Positions 24,228 to 33,981 of a stretch of 64,000 nucleotides of DNA are shown here, one piece after another. The stretch comes from Afipia sp. (lineage in GTDB: Bacteria; Pseudomonadota; Alphaproteobacteria; Rhizobiales; Xanthobacteraceae). The notes beneath the pieces are model-generated. The model did not search any database, was not told the origin of the DNA, and saw only the letters and a program-made list of their open reading frames with translations. Both the position numbers and the translations under genes were made by a program. The stretch lies in contig JANINQ010000001.1 of assembly GCA_024508675.1 (NCBI GenBank), positions 561,162 to 625,161 of the forward strand, read 5' to 3'. Position 1 is the first letter of the stretch. Each line of letters starts with the position of its first letter.

Positions 24228-27200
24228 TTACGCCCCGATCGCGATTTTCGGTTCGTCCGGCTCGCGCGATTTCATTTCTTTCAGCGCGCGGCGATATTCG
24301 ACCGGCATCACCTTGCGGAACTTCGGCAGGTAATCCTTCCAGTTCGCAAGGATGTGCTGCGCGCGTGCCGAGCCGCTGAGCTTCGCGTGGCGCGCGATCA
24401 GCACGTGCAGGCGCTCCACATCCTCGCCGAGAAGGTTCTTGAACACGTCGACGCGGCCGTGAGCCTCGAGATCGTTCAGCGCGCCGAACGCGGTCTCGTT
24501 GATCATCTCCTCGGAGAGCACCGGCTCGAGTTCGACCATCGCCATGTTGCAGCGCTTTTCGAACGTGCCGTCTTCATCGAGCACGTAAGCCACGCCGCCG
24601 GACATACCCGCCGCGAAGTTGCGGCCGGTCTTGCCGAGCACGACGACAATGCCGCCGGTCATGTATTCGCAGCAGTGATCGCCCGCGCCTTCGACCACGG
24701 CGACCGCGCCGGAGTTGCGCACGGCAAAGCGTTCGCCCGCGACGCCGCGGAAGTAGCACTCACCTTCAATGGCGCCGTACATCACGGTGTTGCCGACGAT
24801 GATCGACTCTTCCGGCACGATGCCCGAGTTCTTCGGCGGCTTGACGATGATGCGTCCGCCGGAGAGGCCCTTGCCGACATAGTCGTTGCCTTCGCCTTCG
24901 AGATCGAAGGTGACGCCGCGCGCCAGCCACGCGCCGAACGCCTGACCCGCCGTGCCCTTGAGGCTGACATGGATCGTGTCATGCGGCAGGCCGGCATGGC
25001 CGTAGGTCTTGGCGACGAGACCCGACAGCATCGCGCCCGCGCTGCGGTCGGTGTTGTGGATCTCGGCCTGGATCTTCACCGGCGCGCCGCGGTCGATCGC
25101 CGCCTTCGCTTCCTTGATCAGGGTGCGGTCGAGCACCTTCTCGAGGTGATGGTCTTGCGCCTCGGCGTGATAGATCTTCTGGCCGGGAAGAGCAGGCTGC
25201 TTGAAGAACAGCTTGGAGAAGTCGAGGCCCTTGGCCTTCCAGTGTGCCACCAGCTTGGACTGGTCGAGCATCTGGCTCTGGCCGACCATTTCCTGGAAGG
25301 TGCGGAAGCCCATGGAGGCCATGATCTCGCGCACTTCCTCGGCGACGAAGAAGAAGAAATTGATGACGTGCTCGGGCTGGCCGGTGAAGCGCTTGCGCAG
25401 CACCGGGTCTTGCGTCGCGACCCCGACCGGGCAGGTGTTGAGATGGCACTTGCGCATCATGATGCAGCCAGCCGCGATCAGCGGCGCGGTGGCGAAGCCC
25501 ATTTCATCCGCGCCGAGCAGCGCGCCGATCACGACGTCGCGGCCGGTGCGGAAGCCGCCATCGACCTGAACGACGATGCGTGAACGAAGACGTTCGCGCA
25601 CCAGGGTCTGGTGGGTTTCGGCGATGCCGAGCTCCCACGGCGAACCCGCATGCTTGATCGAGGTCAGCGGCGATGCGCCGGTGCCGCCTTCGAAGCCGGA
25701 GATGGTGACGTGGTCCGCGCGCGCCTTGGCGACGCCTGCGGCAACGGTGCCGACGCCGATTTCCGAGACCAGCTTCACCGAAACCTGACCGTCCGGATTG
25801 ACGTTCTTGAGGTCGTAGATCAGCTGCGCGAGGTCTTCGATCGAGTAGATGTCATGATGCGGCGGCGGCGAGATCAGGCCGACGCCCGGCGTCGAATGAC
25901 GCACGCGCGCGATGGTCGCGTCGACCTTGTGGCCGGGCAATTGGCCGCCTTCGCCGGGCTTGGCGCCCTGCGCCATCTTGATCTGCATCATGTCGGAGTT
26001 GACGAGGTATTCCGTCGTCACGCCGAAGCGGCCCGACGCCACCTGCTTGATGGCCGAGCGCATCGAGTCGCCGTTCGCCATCGGCTTGAAGCGGTCAGCT
26101 TCCTCGCCGCCTTCGCCGGTGTTGGACTTGCCGCCGATGCGGTTCATCGCGATCGCGAGTGTGGTGTGTGCCTCGCGCGAGATCGAACCGAACGACATCG
26201 CGCCGGTGGCGAAGCGCTTGACGATGTCCTTGGCCGGTTCGACTTCATCGAGCGGCACAGGCTTGCGCTTGTCGTCCTCGGCGGACTTGAGCTTGAACAG
26301 GCCGCGCAGGGTCAGGAGCTTCTCGGACTGCTCGTTCAGCACCTTCGCAAAGGCGCGGTAACGGTCCTGCGAGTTGCCGCGTACCGCGTGCTGCAGCAGC
26401 GACACGGTTTCGGCGTTCCACGCATGGTCCTCGCCGCGGGTGCGGAAGGCATATTCGCCGCCGACATCGAGCGCGCTCTTGTAGATCTGCACATCGCCGA
26501 ACGCTTCAGAGTGACGGCGCGTGGTTTCCTCGGCGATCTCGGCAAGGCCGACGCCTTCGATGCGGGTGTGGGTGCCGGCGAAATACTTCGCAACGAAATC
26601 CGCCTTCAGGCCGACAGCGTCGAAAATCTGCGCGCCGCAATAGGATTGATAGGTCGAGATGCCCATCTTCGACATGACCTTGAGCAGGCCCTTGCCGATC
26701 GACTTGATGTAGCGCTTGACGATTTCCTTGTCGTCGAGCTTCGCAGGCAGATGGTCCTTCATCGCGATGATGGACTCGAATGCCAGATACGGGTTGATCG
26801 CTTCCGCGCCATAGCCCGCCAGACAGGCGAAGTGATGCACTTCGCGCGGCTCGCCGGATTCGATGACGAGACCGACGGAGGTGCGCAGGCCGGTGCGGAT
26901 CAGGTGGTGATGCACGGCGGCGGTCGCGAGCAACGACGGAATCGGAATCCGATCCGAGCCCGCAGCGCGGTCCGACAGGATGATGATGTTGACGCCTTCG
27001 CGCACCGCGGCTTCCGCGCGGCCGCACAGTTCTTCCAGCACCTGCTCCATGCCCGAAGCGCCGAGGCCGGCGTGGAAGGTGGTGTCGAGCGTGCGCGAGT
27101 TGAAGTGATTGTCGGCGACGTCCGAGATTGAGCGGATCTTTTCCAGATCCGTGTCGGTCAGGATCGGCTGGCGCACTTCGAGGCGCTTGGTCTTGGAGAG

Positions 27201-28946
27201 GCCCTCGATGTCGAACAGGTTCGGGCGCGGACCGATGATGGAGACGAGGCTCATCACCAGTTCTTCGCGGATCGGATCGATCGGCGGGTTGGTCACCTGC
27301 GCGAAGTTCTGCTTGAAATAGGTGAACAGCGACTTCGGCTTGTTCGACAGCGCCGAGAGCGGCGTGTCGGTGCCCATGGAGCCCGCGGCTTCCTCGCCGG
27401 TGGACGCCATCGGCGTCATCAGCACGGTGAGGTCTTCCTGGCTGTAGCCGAACGCCTGCTGGCGATCGAGCAGCGACAGGTTCGAGCGCGCGGCCTTGGC
27501 CGGTGCGTCGGCCATTTCCTCAAGCACGATCTGGGTGTTGTCGAGCCACTTGCGATAGGGGTGGCTCTTGGCCAGCTCGGCCTTGATTTCGTCGTCGGGA
27601 ATGAGGCGGCCTTCCTGCAGGTCGACCAGCAGCATCTTGCCGGGCTGCAGACGCCACTTGGTGACGATCTGGTCTTCCGGAATCGTCAGCACGCCCATTT
27701 CCGACGCCATGACGATGCGGTCGTCCTTGGTGACGAGATAACGGGCCGGACGCAGGCCGTTGCGGTCCAGCGTCGCGCCGATCTGGCGGCCGTCGGTAAA
27801 TGCAATCGCTGCCGGGCCGTCCCACGGCTCCATCAGCGCAGCGTGATACTCGTAGAACGAGCGGCGTTCTTCGCTCATCAGCGGATTGCCGGCCCACGCC
27901 TCGGGCACGAGCATCATCATCGCGTGCGAGAGCGAGTAGCCGCCTTGCACGAGGAATTCGAGCGCGTTGTCGAAGCAGGCGGTGTCGGACTGGCCTTCAT
28001 AGGAAATCGGCCACAGCTTCTCGATGTCGTCGCCGAACTTCTCGGACCTGACCGAAGCCTGACGCGCAGCCATCCAGTTGACGTTGCCGCGCAGCGTGTT
28101 GATTTCGCCGTTATGCGCGACCATGCGGTAGGGGTGCGCCAGCGACCACGCCGGGAAGGTGTTGGTGGAGAATCGCTGGTGCACCAGCGCAAGCGCGGTT
28201 TCGAAATCCGGCTCGTGCAGGTCGGGATAATACTTGCCGAGCTGGTCGGCGAGGAACATGCCCTTGTAGACCACCGTGCGGCACGACATCGACACCGGAT
28301 AATAACCGGCGAGGGCGCGCTCGCGGCGCTGATAGATCGCGTTCGAGATCGCCTTGCGCAGGATGTAGAGACGGCGCTCGAAATCGTCTTCGTCGGCGCA
28401 GTCGCCGCAGCCGATGAACACCTGCATGCAGTGCGGTTCGGTCGGCTTCACGGTCTCGCCAAGCGAGGAGTTGTCGGTCGGAACGTCACGCCAGCCGAGA
28501 TGCAGCAGGCCTTCCGACTTGATCTTCTCGACGACGATGCTCTTGATCACCTCGCGCCAGGACTTGTCGCGCGGCATGAACATCGCGCCGACGGCGTACT
28601 GGCCCGGAGCGGGCAGGGTAAAGCCTTCTTCCTTCGCCTTGCGCGCGAAGAAGGTGTGCGGAATTTGAACGAGGATACCGGCGCCGTCGCCAGCGCGCGG
28701 ATCGGCGCCGACGGCGCCACGATGTTCGAGATTGCAGAGAATGCTGATCGCGTCGGAGACGATCTGATGCGACTTCTTGCCTTTGATGTTGGCAATGAAG
28801 CCGACGCCGCACGAATCCTTTTCCAGTGCGGGGTCGTAGAGACCTTCAGCAGCGGGACGCCAGTTATGCTCGCGGTTTTTCGAGCCCGAGTCCGCTGCCG
28901 GGATACCATCTTTGATTCCGTCACGCTCGATAGCTGAACCGCTCAT
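24228..28946 (-). CDS. gltB: Glutamate synthase (NADPH) large subunit
   Basis: About 1,572 residues from ATG 28946; ATG 28952 and GTG 28958 are in frame. The glutaminase domain begins at KDSCGVGF, where Cys46 would become the N-terminal nucleophile after removal of a propeptide. The FMN/synthase domain holds [11 protein letters not shown] and the 3Fe-4S cluster motif [20 protein letters not shown]. The C-terminal domain is a Gly-rich beta-helix ([25 protein letters not shown]). It transfers glutamine amide nitrogen to 2-oxoglutarate in the cytoplasm, with gltD downstream. Very large antisense frames opposite it are codon-bias shadows. Confidence 0.97.
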   Translation of the reverse strand: MSGSAIERDGIKDGIPAADSGSKNREHNWRPAAEGLYDPALEKDSCGVGFIANIKGKKSHQIVSDAISILCNLEHRGAVGADPRAGDGAGILVQIPHTFFARKAKEEGFTLPAPGQYAVGAMFMPRDKSWREVIKSIVVEKIKSEGLLHLGWRDVPTDNSSLGETVKPTEPHCMQVFIGCGDCADEDDFERRLYILRKAISNAIYQRRERALAGYYPVSMSCRTVVYKGMFLADQLGKYYPDLHEPDFETALALVHQRFSTNTFPAWSLAHPYRMVAHNGEINTLRGNVNWMAARQASVRSEKFGDDIEKLWPISYEGQSDTACFDNALEFLVQGGYSLSHAMMMLVPEAWAGNPLMSEERRSFYEYHAALMEPWDGPAAIAFTDGRQIGATLDRNGLRPARYLVTKDDRIVMASEMGVLTIPEDQIVTKWRLQPGKMLLVDLQEGRLIPDDEIKAELAKSHPYRKWLDNTQIVLEEMADAPAKAARSNLSLLDRQQAFGYSQEDLTVLMTPMASTGEEAAGSMGTDTPLSALSNKPKSLFTYFKQNFAQVTNPPIDPIREELVMSLVSIIGPRPNLFDIEGLSKTKRLEVRQPILTDTDLEKIRSISDVADNHFNSRTLDTTFHAGLGASGMEQVLEELCGRAEAAVREGVNIIILSDRAAGSDRIPIPSLLATAAVHHHLIRTGLRTSVGLVIESGEPREVHHFACLAGYGAEAINPYLAFESIIAMKDHLPAKLDDKEIVKRYIKSIGKGLLKVMSKMGISTYQSYCGAQIFDAVGLKADFVAKYFAGTHTRIEGVGLAEIAEETTRRHSEAFGDVQIYKSALDVGGEYAFRTRGEDHAWNAETVSLLQHAVRGNSQDRYRAFAKVLNEQSEKLLTLRGLFKLKSAEDDKRKPVPLDEVEPAKDIVKRFATGAMSFGSISREAHTTLAIAMNRIGGKSNTGEGGEEADRFKPMANGDSMRSAIKQVASGRFGVTTEYLVNSDMMQIKMAQGAKPGEGGQLPGHKVDATIARVRHSTPGVGLISPPPHHDIYSIEDLAQLIYDLKNVNPDGQVSVKLVSEIGVGTVAAGVAKARADHVTISGFEGGTGASPLTSIKHAGSPWELGIAETHQTLVRERLRSRIVVQVDGGFRTGRDVVIGALLGADEMGFATAPLIAAGCIMMRKCHLNTCPVGVATQDPVLRKRFTGQPEHVINFFFFVAEEVREIMASMGFRTFQEMVGQSQMLDQSKLVAHWKAKGLDFSKLFFKQPALPGQKIYHAEAQDHHLEKVLDRTLIKEAKAAIDRGAPVKIQAEIHNTDRSAGAMLSGLVAKTYGHAGLPHDTIHVSLKGTAGQAFGAWLARGVTFDLEGEGNDYVGKGLSGGRIIVKPPKNSGIVPEESIIVGNTVMYGAIEGECYFRGVAGERFAVRNSGAVAVVEGAGDHCCEYMTGGIVVVLGKTGRNFAAGMSGGVAYVLDEDGTFEKRCNMAMVELEPVLSEEMINETAFGALNDLEAHGRVDVFKNLLGEDVERLHVLIARHAKLSGSARAQHILANWKDYLPKFRKVMPVEYRRALKEMKSREPDEPKIAIGA

Positions 28947-29588
28947 TCTCATCCTCACGCCTCACTTTAGAGGCAGTCTATTTTTACTCATTTTGGCCGC
29001 AGCTTCGGCGTTCACGGCACCCGTCGGAAATTTCCGGGAGAGGAAACCTCGGGGCCACCGCTCGCGTTGTTACGAGCCTTGCTTTCGAAAGTGCAGTTCG
29101 CGCGCACCGTTTCCGGCTGCTGTGCGGCCTGCCCGATATTACCGGCGCTGCAAACGCCATGCCGGGATTGACCCGGAAATTGGGACAGTGATCCTGTCCT
29201 AACATCCAGATTGCCAAACTTTTTCCTATCATACAAGCGCGCGGGAGTCCCTCGCCAGTATGCTGGTTTGCAGGGCTGGACCGTGTTTAGCGCTGGATGT
29301 TGTCCGGCGAACGAACGCTGCAAAACCCCGCTGGAATCAGCGTTTTCAGGAAGGGGCGAAATTCGGAACCCGGCAAGCTGAGCGCCTGCCGAAGCCGCCG
29401 CTATTGAGCCGGAGACAGGAATCCGCAGGCCCATCCCGGACATCCCCTCATCTGCGCCCACGATGCCCCACGATTACGGCAATCCCGCCGCGATCCGGTC
29501 CTAGCTCCGCCGAATTCCGAATCGACGCTGCGGCCTGGACCTCAGGCGGCCGGAGAGCTGCTCAGGGACAACAGGGGAGCAATGCGTG
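28947..29588. other. Gene-free divergent region upstream of gltB
   Basis: About 640 bases. The AT-rich part near 28960-28990 is next to the gltB start, and 29200-29240 (CAAACTTTTTCCTATCATAC) could hold a promoter. I see no clear gene, terminator, sigma-54 site or riboswitch. Confidence 0.45.
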
Positions 29589-30431
29589 ATGATGCTGTTT
29601 TCAAGGATGATCCGGCCTGCGATCGCGGTCGGCGCGATTTTGGCCGCCGGAGCAATGGCGGTGTCTCCGGTTTCGGCCGCGGACGATCTGCCGATTGTGG
29701 ACGACATCCGGATTCCGATGCCGCGCGTGCTGGAGGATGACGGCCCGCTGCCGCCCCCGGCCTATGAACCGCGCAGCGAGCGCTATTATGAGGAAAGGCC
29801 TTATGCACCAGGGCCTTATGGGGCAGGCCCTGTAGCCGCTATTCCGTCGGCGCGGTATGTCCGGTCCGGCCCGGCCGCCCGCCCGATGCTGCCGCCGGAG
29901 CAGGTCATGTCCGTGCTGCGGTCGAGCGGATTTTCGCCTCTGGGCCGGGTCACCCAGCGCGGCTGGATCTACACTGTCGCCGCGATGGACCGGAGCGGTG
30001 AGGATGGCCGCCTGATCATCGATGCCCGTACCGGGCAGATCATTCGCTTCATTCCGGCGCAGGCTGTCGATGAGCGGCTGATGGCGGCTTATGGCACGCC
30101 CGGTCCGCCGCCGGTAGCCTATGCCGGATATGAAAACCGCCGCGGCTCGCTGCTGGATCTGCGTCATGCGCCGCGTCCGCCGGTCTCGGTGCCGAAGGCA
30201 GCATCGCGCCCGGCGCCGAAGACGGCGAACCGCAATGCGCAGCCTGCACCAGCCAGCCCTGTGGCTACGGCGCCCGCCGCCGCGCCTGCGCAGCAGGCGG
30301 CTGCCCCTTCAAGCACGGCGTCGGCGGAGAGCAAGCCTGCGGCAACGGTCGGAGTTGCCGGAGCATCCGCGCCGCCGACCCTGAAACTGTGGCCGACCCA
30401 GGCGATGCCTGACGTTCAGCCGCTGGAATAG
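29589..30431 (+). CDS. Exported proline/alanine-rich hypothetical protein
   Basis: About 280 residues (GTG 29586 is in frame just before). A signal peptide (MIRPAIAVGAILAAGAMAVSPVSA) precedes a Pro/Tyr-rich segment (YEPRSERYYEERPYAPG). The centre, VMSVLRSSGFSPLGRVTQRGWIYTVAAMDRSG ... RLIIDARTGQIIRF, resembles a PepSY-like fold (short helix then strands with an Asp-x-x-Thr-Gly turn). The C-terminus is a long Pro/Ala low-complexity tail. Periplasmic; function unknown. Confidence 0.7.
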   Translation: MMLFSRMIRPAIAVGAILAAGAMAVSPVSAADDLPIVDDIRIPMPRVLEDDGPLPPPAYEPRSERYYEERPYAPGPYGAGPVAAIPSARYVRSGPAARPMLPPEQVMSVLRSSGFSPLGRVTQRGWIYTVAAMDRSGEDGRLIIDARTGQIIRFIPAQAVDERLMAAYGTPGPPPVAYAGYENRRGSLLDLRHAPRPPVSVPKAASRPAPKTANRNAQPAPASPVATAPAAAPAQQAAAPSSTASAESKPAATVGVAGASAPPTLKLWPTQAMPDVQPLE

Positions 30432-30432
30432 T

Positions 30433-30780
30433 TTACGGGCAACCCACCAGCGTCGCGCTGCGGACGTACTTGCCATGTCCGCGCGTGTTCGCCCTGTTGT
30501 TGCGCCCGAACTCCGGGGCATAGGTCAGATCGTAGCGGCAGCCGGATTTCATCGCGGCGTAGATGGCGTTGCGTTCGATAAAATAATTGTCGGCGGGTTC
30601 GGTCTTCAGCGCCACCTGATTGCTCATTGCCACCTGACCGTGATCGGGGCCGAGATAGGTCACGCGGTCGGTCTTGCCGATGATCCAGAACACGGCGAGC
30701 ACGGCCATCGCCAGCACAGCGGCAATCGTGACATTGCGGGTATCGGTAACTTTCGCGGCAAGCGAAGAGGCGTCGGTCAT
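30433..30780 (-). CDS. Single-pass membrane hypothetical protein
   Basis: 115 residues. One transmembrane helix (VTIAAVLAMAVLAVFWIIG, about 17-36) is followed by a soluble part with two cysteines (SGCRYDLTYAPEFGRNN; TLVGCP at the end) that could form a disulfide if exported. The fold is unknown. It converges tail-to-tail on the preceding exported protein with a single-base gap. Confidence 0.6.
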   Translation of the reverse strand: MTDASSLAAKVTDTRNVTIAAVLAMAVLAVFWIIGKTDRVTYLGPDHGQVAMSNQVALKTEPADNYFIERNAIYAAMKSGCRYDLTYAPEFGRNNRANTRGHGKYVRSATLVGCP

Positions 30781-30839
30781 GGCCCTTTGTCGCGCGATGC
30801 GTGGCGGACGTTCAAGCCGCGGCTGTCCTCACGGCGCGC

Positions 30840-30868
30840 AAAAAAACGCCCCGGGGCACCGGGGCGTT
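30840..30868 (-). terminator. Intrinsic terminator of hsp20
   Basis: On the minus strand: AACGCCCCGG / TGCC / CCGGGGCGTT followed by a T-run (plus-strand A-run 30840-30846). Placed about 35 bases after the hsp20 stop. Confidence 0.88.
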
Positions 30869-30900
30869 CGCAGTCGGGGGAGGTTCGATAAGCCGGAGAG

Positions 30901-31362
30901 TTAGGCAGCGGCCTGCTCGGCGACCTTCGGCGCGGGAGCCGAAGTGCTGATCGGAATCTGGCGCGGCTTGGCGGCTTCCGGAATCTCGCGGACGAGATCG
31001 ACATGAAGCAAGCCGTTCTCGAGCGAGGCGTTCTTCACCTGGACGAAGTCGGCAAGCTGGAACTGGCGCTCGAAGGCGCGCGACGCGATGCCGCGATAGA
31101 GCACCTCGGAGGTCTGGCCGTTCTCGTTGGCGGCTTTCTCGCCCTTGATCGTCAGGGTGTTTTCCTTGGCGACGATCGAAATTTCATTCGGGGAAAAGCC
31201 GGAGACGGCGACGGAAATCCGGAAGGTGTTCTCTCCGGTGCGCTCGATGTTGTAGGGCGGATAGCCCGGCGAGCTTTCGCTGGCGGATTGATCGAGCAGC
31301 GAGAAAAAACGGTCAAAGCCGACGGTGGAGCGATAGAAGGGGGTGAGATCGAAATGACGCAT
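30901..31362 (-). CDS. Small heat shock protein, Hsp20 family
   Basis: 153 residues. An N-terminal arm (MRHFDLTPFYRSTVGFDRFF) typical of rhizobial class A/B sHsps is followed by the alpha-crystallin domain (YNIERTGENTFRISVAVSGF; NTLTIKGEK; YRGIASRAFERQFQLAD; ENGLLHVDL). The C-terminal I-x-I anchor (QIPIS) is present. It is an ATP-independent cytoplasmic chaperone that holds unfolding proteins. The start sits 4 bases after GGAGG, which pairs with an upstream ROSE-like strand, so translation is probably temperature-gated. A strong terminator follows. Confidence 0.95.
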   Translation of the reverse strand: MRHFDLTPFYRSTVGFDRFFSLLDQSASESSPGYPPYNIERTGENTFRISVAVSGFSPNEISIVAKENTLTIKGEKAANENGQTSEVLYRGIASRAFERQFQLADFVQVKNASLENGLLHVDLVREIPEAAKPRQIPISTSAPAPKVAEQAAA

Positions 31363-31366
31363 GTTA

Positions 31367-31385
31367 GTCCTCCAAAGTGAGCGAC
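31367..31385 (-). promoter_or_regulatory. ROSE-like RNA thermometer hairpin over the hsp20 Shine-Dalgarno
   Basis: In the mRNA, GUCGCUC - ACUUU - GGAGGAC folds with the ribosome-binding GGAGG paired and one G bulged, and includes UCGCU, matching the UYGCU signature of ROSE elements that control rhizobial small heat shock genes. Further stems can be drawn upstream (AGGC ... GCCT; GCAGC ... GCTGC) within about 31390-31450. Inference from pattern; no folding energy was computed. Confidence 0.6.
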
Positions 31386-31656
31386 CAGCGCGTTCTCAGG
31401 CGGGACGGATAAGCCTCCGCGCAGCGCCATGGCTGCCTCGGGGATCGTCTCGCATGCACAACGCGCCACTCTTTTGCAAAGAGCAGACAACCCGCCATTG
31501 GGCCGGGTTTTCGTTCTGCGTGCAGCCTTAACTGGCCTGCACGAAACTGATATGGGAGGGGCCTTTCGACGTTCAAGAGGCTATCCAGCCCAACTTTTTT
31601 GCCCTCAATATCCCTCCGTTCCCGATTCCTTGCCCCGGTCCCATCCCACGGTCCTC

Positions 31657-32601
31657 ATGACGCTCGTTTCCATTCCCGCCAATCCCGTTCCGGACAATGT
31701 CGTCAGCGGCACCATCAAGACGCCCGACGGCGCCGAACTGCGCTTTGCGCGCTGGCAGCCGCCCGCGGGCCGCAAGGGTACGGTCTGCGTTTTCACCGGA
31801 CGCGGCGAGAGCATCGAGAAATATTTCGAGACGGTCCGCGAACTGCGCGAGCGCGGCTTCGCGGTGGCGATGATCGACTGGCGCGGGCAGGGGCATTCAT
31901 CCCGGCAACTGCGCGATCCGCGCAAGGGCTACGTGCACAGGTTTTCCGACTTCGAGGTCGATGTCGAAACCTTCGTGCAGCAGGTGATGATGCCGGACTG
32001 TCCGCCGCCTTACTATGCACTTGCTCATTCAATGGGCGGCGCGGTGATGCTGCGGGTGGCGCATGCCGGCAAGCGCTGGTTCGACCGCATGGTGCTCTCC
32101 GCGCCCATGATCGACCTGCCGGGCTATGCCACCAAACTGCCGACGCGCATTCTGGTGCGGACGCTGCGCTGGCTCGGCATGGGCGGCAACTACGTGCCCG
32201 GCGGCACCAGTGAACTCACCGGCACCAACAGCTTCGTCAACAATCCGCTGACATCCGATCCGGTGCGTTATGCGCGCAACGCCGCGATCTATGAGGAAGA
32301 CCCGACGCTCGGCATCGCATCGCCGACGATTGCGTGGGCCGACAGCGCGTTCCGGGCCATCGTGGATTTCCGCGAGGCGAGCTATCCGTCGCAGATCAGG
32401 CTGCCGATCCTGATGATGGCCGCGAGCAGCGACACCATCGTCTCCACCGCGGCCATCGAGGAATTCGCCTATCACCTGCGCGCGGGATCGCATCTGGTGA
32501 TCGCGGGCTCCAAGCACGAAATCCTGCAGGAGCAGGATCGCTATCGCCAGCAGTTCTGGGCGGCGTTCGACGCGTTCATTCCCGGCACGCCACTGTTCTA
32601 G
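31657..32601 (+). CDS. Alpha/beta hydrolase, lysophospholipase/monoglyceride lipase-like
   Basis: 314 residues from ATG 31657; an upstream frame from 31429 overlaps the hsp20 promoter region and is rejected. Oxyanion region VCVFTGRGESIEKY, IDWRGQGHSSR, nucleophile elbow HSMGGAV, an acid in the PILMMAASSDTIV segment, and the His in AGSKHEILQE complete the catalytic triad of PldB/YuxL-type Hydrolase_4 proteins. The substrate is probably a lysophospholipid or monoacylglycerol. No signal peptide, so cytoplasmic or membrane-peripheral. Confidence 0.9.
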   Translation: MTLVSIPANPVPDNVVSGTIKTPDGAELRFARWQPPAGRKGTVCVFTGRGESIEKYFETVRELRERGFAVAMIDWRGQGHSSRQLRDPRKGYVHRFSDFEVDVETFVQQVMMPDCPPPYYALAHSMGGAVMLRVAHAGKRWFDRMVLSAPMIDLPGYATKLPTRILVRTLRWLGMGGNYVPGGTSELTGTNSFVNNPLTSDPVRYARNAAIYEEDPTLGIASPTIAWADSAFRAIVDFREASYPSQIRLPILMMAASSDTIVSTAAIEEFAYHLRAGSHLVIAGSKHEILQEQDRYRQQFWAAFDAFIPGTPLF

Positions 32602-32607
32602 TTCGCG

Positions 32608-33981
32608 TCAGTTCGCTTTCGGCGCGGTGCTGGTCGCCGGCTGTGTCGCCGCCTGCGCGGCGCGGCCGACGCTGACGCTGAGCAGGCCCTGTCCCCAGAT
32701 CCGCTTGGCGACGCGCTTGGTGTCGTCCAGCGTCACCGCATCGACAATGGCGTTGCGCTTCTCGATATAGTCGATGCCGAGTTCGTCGGTCTGGTACTGC
32801 AACAGCGCGGTGGCGAATTTCGACGATGTGTCGAGCGCCAGCATCTGCGAACCCTTCAGATAGGACTTGGCCTCATCCAGTTCCTTCTGTGTCGGGCCTT
32901 CGCTGCCCATGCGCGCGATCTCGCTGGTGATGGTGTCGAGCGTTTCCTTCGCCTTGTCGGCGCGGGTCGCGGTGGAGCCGGCGAACAGTGAGGATTTCTT
33001 CATCCAGATCAGAGATTCCGACACCGAATAGACCAGCCCGCGCTTTTCACGGACTTCCTTGTAAAGCCGCGTCGAAAGTGTGCCGCCGCCGAGAATGTGA
33101 TTGACGATGTAGGCGGCCATGAAGTCGGGATCGTTGCGCGCCACGCCGGGGCCGCCGAAATTCACCGAGGTCTGCGGGACATCCACGATGGCGGATGTGT
33201 GTTGCGGCGGCTTCGCCGCTTCGACCGACGGCACGGGCACGAGGTCCGCCTTGGCGGGCAGGGCGCCGAATGTCGAGTCGAGCAGCTTGCCAAGCGCGTC
33301 CGGCGTGATGTCACCGACCACGGCGATCTTCAGCGTGTCACGGGCGATCACGCGTTTGGCGTAGTCTTTCAGGTCAGCCGCCTGAATCGCGGGAAGGCTT
33401 TCCAGCGTGCCATTCGGCGCGCGAGCATAGGGATGCGTGCCGTAGGCCTGTTCCCAGAACTTGCGGCCTGCGATCGACACCGGATTGGTGCTTTCGCGGC
33501 GTGCGTTCGATAGCATCTGCGCGCGAACGCGCTCCAGCGGTTCGCTGTCGAACCGCGCGGACGTCAGCGCCAGCTTCAGCAGGCCAAAGGCCTCGTCGCT
33601 GTTTTCCTTGAGCATCCGCATCGAGCCGCGCAGATAATCGCGCGTGACCGAAAAGCTCATTTCGATGGCGCGCCGCTCGAGCCGCTCGTGAAACGCTTTC
33701 GAATCCAGGTCGGCAGCGCCTTCATCCAGCATATTGGCGGTGAACGACCCGGTGCCCGGCTTGTCGGCGGGGTCTTGCGACGAGCCGCCGGCGAAGGCGT
33801 ATTCCATCGCCACCAGCGGCACGGTGGCATCCTGCACGAACCAGGCTTCGATGCCGCCGGGCGAAACGATGCGCTGGACCTTCGCGGCAGCGGAAGCTGG
33901 CGTCACGAACGCAGCAAGCGAGGTTGTTGCGGCAAGAAGGGCAACAGCGAGAGACGGCAACTGGCGGCGGGTGACGGTCAC
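32608..33981 (-). CDS. M16 family peptidase-like protein, non-catalytic partner
   Basis: 457 residues from GTG 33981, whose GTGA overlaps the stop of the preceding M16 gene by 4 bases, so translation is coupled. The signal peptide (SLAVALLAATTSLAAFVTPASA) places it in the periplasm. The fold-conserved segments are present (AFAGGSSQDPADKPGTG, EDEGAADLD-like MLDEGAADLDS, ILGGGTLSTRLYKEVREKRGLVYSV), but the zinc motif HxxEH is absent at the expected place. Such degenerate partners pair with an active subunit, as in mitochondrial and rhizobial M16 heterodimers. Confidence 0.88.
   Translation of the reverse strand: MTVTRRQLPSLAVALLAATTSLAAFVTPASAAAKVQRIVSPGGIEAWFVQDATVPLVAMEYAFAGGSSQDPADKPGTGSFTANMLDEGAADLDSKAFHERLERRAIEMSFSVTRDYLRGSMRMLKENSDEAFGLLKLALTSARFDSEPLERVRAQMLSNARRESTNPVSIAGRKFWEQAYGTHPYARAPNGTLESLPAIQAADLKDYAKRVIARDTLKIAVVGDITPDALGKLLDSTFGALPAKADLVPVPSVEAAKPPQHTSAIVDVPQTSVNFGGPGVARNDPDFMAAYIVNHILGGGTLSTRLYKEVREKRGLVYSVSESLIWMKKSSLFAGSTATRADKAKETLDTITSEIARMGSEGPTQKELDEAKSYLKGSQMLALDTSSKFATALLQYQTDELGIDYIEKRNAIVDAVTLDDTKRVAKRIWGQGLLSVSVGRAAQAATQPATSTAPKAN

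Noticed and set aside
25611-28937. Very long open frames on the plus strand opposite gltB
   Set aside because: High-GC codon bias of gltB keeps the opposite frame open; the predicted proteins are Arg/His/Ala-rich without domains, while gltB shows complete family motifs.
31429-31656. N-terminal extension of the alpha/beta hydrolase
   Set aside because: Would overlap the hsp20 leader and promoter region; composition differs and the ATG at 31657 fits the fold.
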